A DNA stretch of 7,364 nt from the NCBI GenBank assembly GCA_028875955.1, contig JAGWTX010000116.1:1-7364 (forward strand). Reading direction: 5' to 3'. The position numbers and the translations under genes were made by a program. The notes under the pieces are model-generated. The model was not told where the DNA came from. It ran no database searches and saw only the letters and a program-made list of their open reading frames with translations. The DNA is from Bacteroidota bacterium (lineage in GTDB: Bacteria; Bacteroidota; Bacteroidia; Chitinophagales; Chitinophagaceae). Below, piece by piece: positions 5,854 through 7,364 of this stretch (positions are counted from its first letter, which is position 1; every line of letters begins with the position of its first letter).

Positions 5854-6819
5854 ATGCAAATACGTTCCAACTGGTTTCCCCTATTGTTGATTTTGGTGAT
5901 TGGCGGAGTGATCGTTTCAAATATTCTCCAAAAACCGGAAGCAACCGAACCCATATCAACAGGGGAAGATGGTGATTGCTGGACAGGTGCCGGTGTTAAC
6001 CAGATACCAGTGGATGATTCCGGCAAGTTGATCAGATACGGACATGACCTGATAGAAAAAACAGCTATTTATCTCGGCCCTAGGGGCACCGTGGCACAGA
6101 TCAGCAATGGGATGAATTGTCAGAACTGTCACCTGGAAGCAGGCACCAAACCCTGGGGAAATAATTTTGGTGCGGTTGCTGCCAATTATCCAAAAATCCG
6201 CGCACGCTCAGGACATTTGGAAGGTATTGTAAAACGAATCAATGATTGTCTGGAAAGAAGTCTAAATGGCCGGGCCCTTGACAGCACCAGTCGTGAAATG
6301 CAAGCGATGGTAGCTTATATCAAATGGCTGGGAAAAGAGATCCCCAGGGGAACCCGGCCAAAGGGAACGGGTTTACAAACACCTCCCTTTCTCACGCGTG
6401 CTGCAAACCCCGAAAAAGGCAAACAGGTGTTTATCAGTACCTGTCAAAGATGTCACGGGAGTCAGGGTGAAGGTCAGTTAGAGCCGGATCATAGCTCTTA
6501 TCTGTATCCGCCATTGTGGGGGGAACACAGTTATAATAATGGAGCGGGTTTATATCGATTATCCAGTTTTGCGGGATATGTCCATAACAATATGCCCAAC
6601 CCAACCAATTACCATCATCCCCTTTTAACCGATGAACAGGCCTGGGATGTAGCCGCATTTGTCAACTCACAACCCAGACCGGTCAAGGATCAGACAGCGG
6701 ACTGGCCGGATATCCGTAAAAAACCTTACGATCATCCATTCGGTCCTTATGCAGACAGTTTTTCAGAACAACAGCATAAATATGGTCCCTGGCAGGAAAT
6801 CCGCAAAGCAGGAAAATAA
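5854..6819 (+). CDS. tsdA: Dihaem cytochrome c, thiosulfate dehydrogenase / tetrathionate reductase TsdA
   Basis: A 321-aa periplasmic c-type cytochrome. TsdA joins two thiosulfates to tetrathionate, releasing two electrons, or runs in reverse. The N-terminus has a hydrophobic segment (about 8-25) after a short basic stretch, with no clear cleavage site, so it is probably anchored in the inner membrane. Domain 1 carries haem motif CQNCH (89-93) and, 43 residues after C89, Cys132 in RINDCLERSLNG, the hallmark TsdA cysteine that ligates the active-site haem. Domain 2 carries CQRCH (197-201) and NNMPNP with Met247 as the likely distal ligand. Other family stretches are LGPRGT (74-79), MVAYIKWLGKEIPRG (152-166), YPPLWG (218-223) and AWDVAAFVNSQPRP (263-276). 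An extra Cys42 near the start is unexplained. The ATG at 5854 is 5 bp after the transporter stop, so the genes are co-transcribed. No tsdB-like electron acceptor is visible nearby, so the electron partner is unknown. Confidence 0.9.
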   Translation: MQIRSNWFPLLLILVIGGVIVSNILQKPEATEPISTGEDGDCWTGAGVNQIPVDDSGKLIRYGHDLIEKTAIYLGPRGTVAQISNGMNCQNCHLEAGTKPWGNNFGAVAANYPKIRARSGHLEGIVKRINDCLERSLNGRALDSTSREMQAMVAYIKWLGKEIPRGTRPKGTGLQTPPFLTRAANPEKGKQVFISTCQRCHGSQGEGQLEPDHSSYLYPPLWGEHSYNNGAGLYRLSSFAGYVHNNMPNPTNYHHPLLTDEQAWDVAAFVNSQPRPVKDQTADWPDIRKKPYDHPFGPYADSFSEQQHKYGPWQEIRKAGK

Positions 6820-6830
6820 GTTATTCTGCT
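6807..6830. repeat. Inverted repeat spanning the two convergent stop codons
   Basis: AGCAG (6807-6811) and CTGCT (6826-6830) flank an A/T-rich interior that is itself partly self-complementary (AATA/TATT). The element covers the stop codons of the cytochrome gene (6817-6819) and the acetyltransferase gene (6821-6823). It could be a bidirectional transcription stop for the convergent pair. No T-run follows on either strand, so it is not a standard intrinsic terminator. Confidence 0.3.
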
Positions 6831-7342
6831 AATGCGAGCTGCATGATAAAATCATGTTGCACATCGGTTCCCAATAAAAAATCCTGCACACCTGATCTTA
6901 TAAATCCAAACGATTCATAAAACCGGATGGCCCGGTGATTCTGTTCCCAAACAGCCAAACGGACATGTCGGGCATTCCTTGACCTGGCAAATTGCAGGGC
7001 GGTCTGCATGAGAACTTTCCCAACCCCCTTACCTATGCAGGAATCACTGACATAGATTCTGGCAATTTCAATGGTTCCTGCATCTGCAATGGGATCCTGT
7101 AAACTGGTTTTGAGAAAAACATAACCGGCCATCACTTCATTGTAATCAGCCAGAAAGAAATGATTGCCTGGTTCTCCCACCTGGGCCATCAGCATTTCCC
7201 TGCTGAACTGTTTTTCCAGAAAGAGATCCATATCTGCTTTTGTATTCTGGGAAGCAAAGGTCTCAAAGAAGGTAGTCCTGCTCAGGTCTGCAATTACAGC
7301 TGCGTCGGCAATACCGGCTTCTCGGATTTGTATCATATCCAT
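6821..7342 (-). CDS. GNAT-family N-acetyltransferase
   Basis: A 173-aa cytoplasmic acetyltransferase of the GNAT superfamily, which transfers acetyl from acetyl-CoA to an amine. The N-terminal strand (IQIREAGIADAAVIADL, 4-20) and helix TTFFETFA (23-30) are typical of the RimI-like/polyamine-type branch. Motif A, the CoA pyrophosphate loop, is RIYVSDSCIGKGVGKVLM at 95-112. It keeps the glycines, but the usual Gln/Arg position of Q/RxxGxG is Ile103. Motif B is NHRAIRFYESFGF at 135-147 with the usual Tyr142. The acceptor cannot be named; family candidates include antibiotics, polyamines, amino acids and protein N-termini. The ATG at 7340-7342 is used, but Met3 (7334-7336) would place the start right before the first strand and is equally plausible. 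The gene converges on the cytochrome gene with a 1-bp gap, so it belongs to another transcription unit. Its upstream region is cut by the window edge. Confidence 0.9.
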   Translation of the reverse strand: MDMIQIREAGIADAAVIADLSRTTFFETFASQNTKADMDLFLEKQFSREMLMAQVGEPGNHFFLADYNEVMAGYVFLKTSLQDPIADAGTIEIARIYVSDSCIGKGVGKVLMQTALQFARSRNARHVRLAVWEQNHRAIRFYESFGFIRSGVQDFLLGTDVQHDFIMQLALAE

Positions 7343-7353
7343 ACTTCGAAGGG

Positions 7354-7361
7354 CAAAGAAA
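7354..7361 (-). promoter_or_regulatory. Possible -7 element TTTCTTTG before the GNAT gene
   Basis: On the minus strand TTTCTTTG differs by one base from TAnnTTTG and sits about 11 bp before the annotated ATG (7342) or 17 bp before Met3 (7336). If functional, the leader would be only a few bases, which favours the Met3 start or makes the element irrelevant. The -33 region is outside the window. Confidence 0.25.
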
Positions 7362-7364
7362 CAA

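Noticed and set aside
1..7364. CRISPR array, tRNA/rRNA, transposon ends, phage genes or defence system
   Set aside because: No direct repeats with spacers, transposase motifs, cloverleaf-like sequences or known defence domains were seen on either strand.

Overview
The window looks like chromosomal DNA of a member of the Bacteroidota, probably Chitinophagaceae or a close relative. This is inferred from three things. Ribosome binding sites resembling Shine-Dalgarno are absent before most starts. At least one site matches the Bacteroidota -7 promoter element TAnnTTTG. The gene content also fits: an Mpl-type Mur ligase of the Bacteroidota variety, a YtxJ/BrxC bacillithiol protein, and split YeeE/YedE membrane proteins. 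Base composition looks even throughout, and I see no insertion sequence, CRISPR array, tRNA, rRNA or integration boundary.

Layout. Positions 3-167 (+) hold the last 54 codons of a membrane protein. From 182 to 3183 three genes run on the minus strand: an Mpl-like peptidoglycan-recycling ligase, a DEDDh 3'-5' exonuclease 12 bp behind it, and a polyprenol-phosphate-mannose-synthase-like GT2 glycosyltransferase with a TTG start. A divergent intergenic region (3184-3311) separates these from a plus-strand series. That series begins with a 39-codon mini-lipoprotein (3312-3431) and a YtxJ/BrxC thioredoxin-fold protein (3478-3813). It continues with a TauE/SafE exporter (3894-4685), two half-size YeeE/YedE proteins joined by an ATGA overlap (4785-5348 and 5345-5848), and a membrane-anchored dihaem cytochrome c with the hallmarks of thiosulfate dehydrogenase TsdA (5854-6819). 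A GNAT acetyltransferase on the minus strand (6821-7342) converges on the cytochrome gene with a 1-bp gap.

How the genes may work together. The most interesting part is 3894-6819, which reads as a compact sulfur module: a sulfite/organosulfur exporter, a two-subunit thiosulfate (or related sulfur compound) channel, and a periplasmic enzyme interconverting thiosulfate and tetrathionate. The TauE plus paired YeeE/YedE set is known from BigR-type sulfide-detoxification operons of Proteobacteria. Here the persulfide dioxygenase and the repressor are absent, and a TsdA cytochrome occupies the last position. The low-molecular-weight-thiol protein YtxJ directly upstream adds a possible redox or thiol-stress theme. 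The functional link is inferred from gene order and family knowledge and has not been shown.
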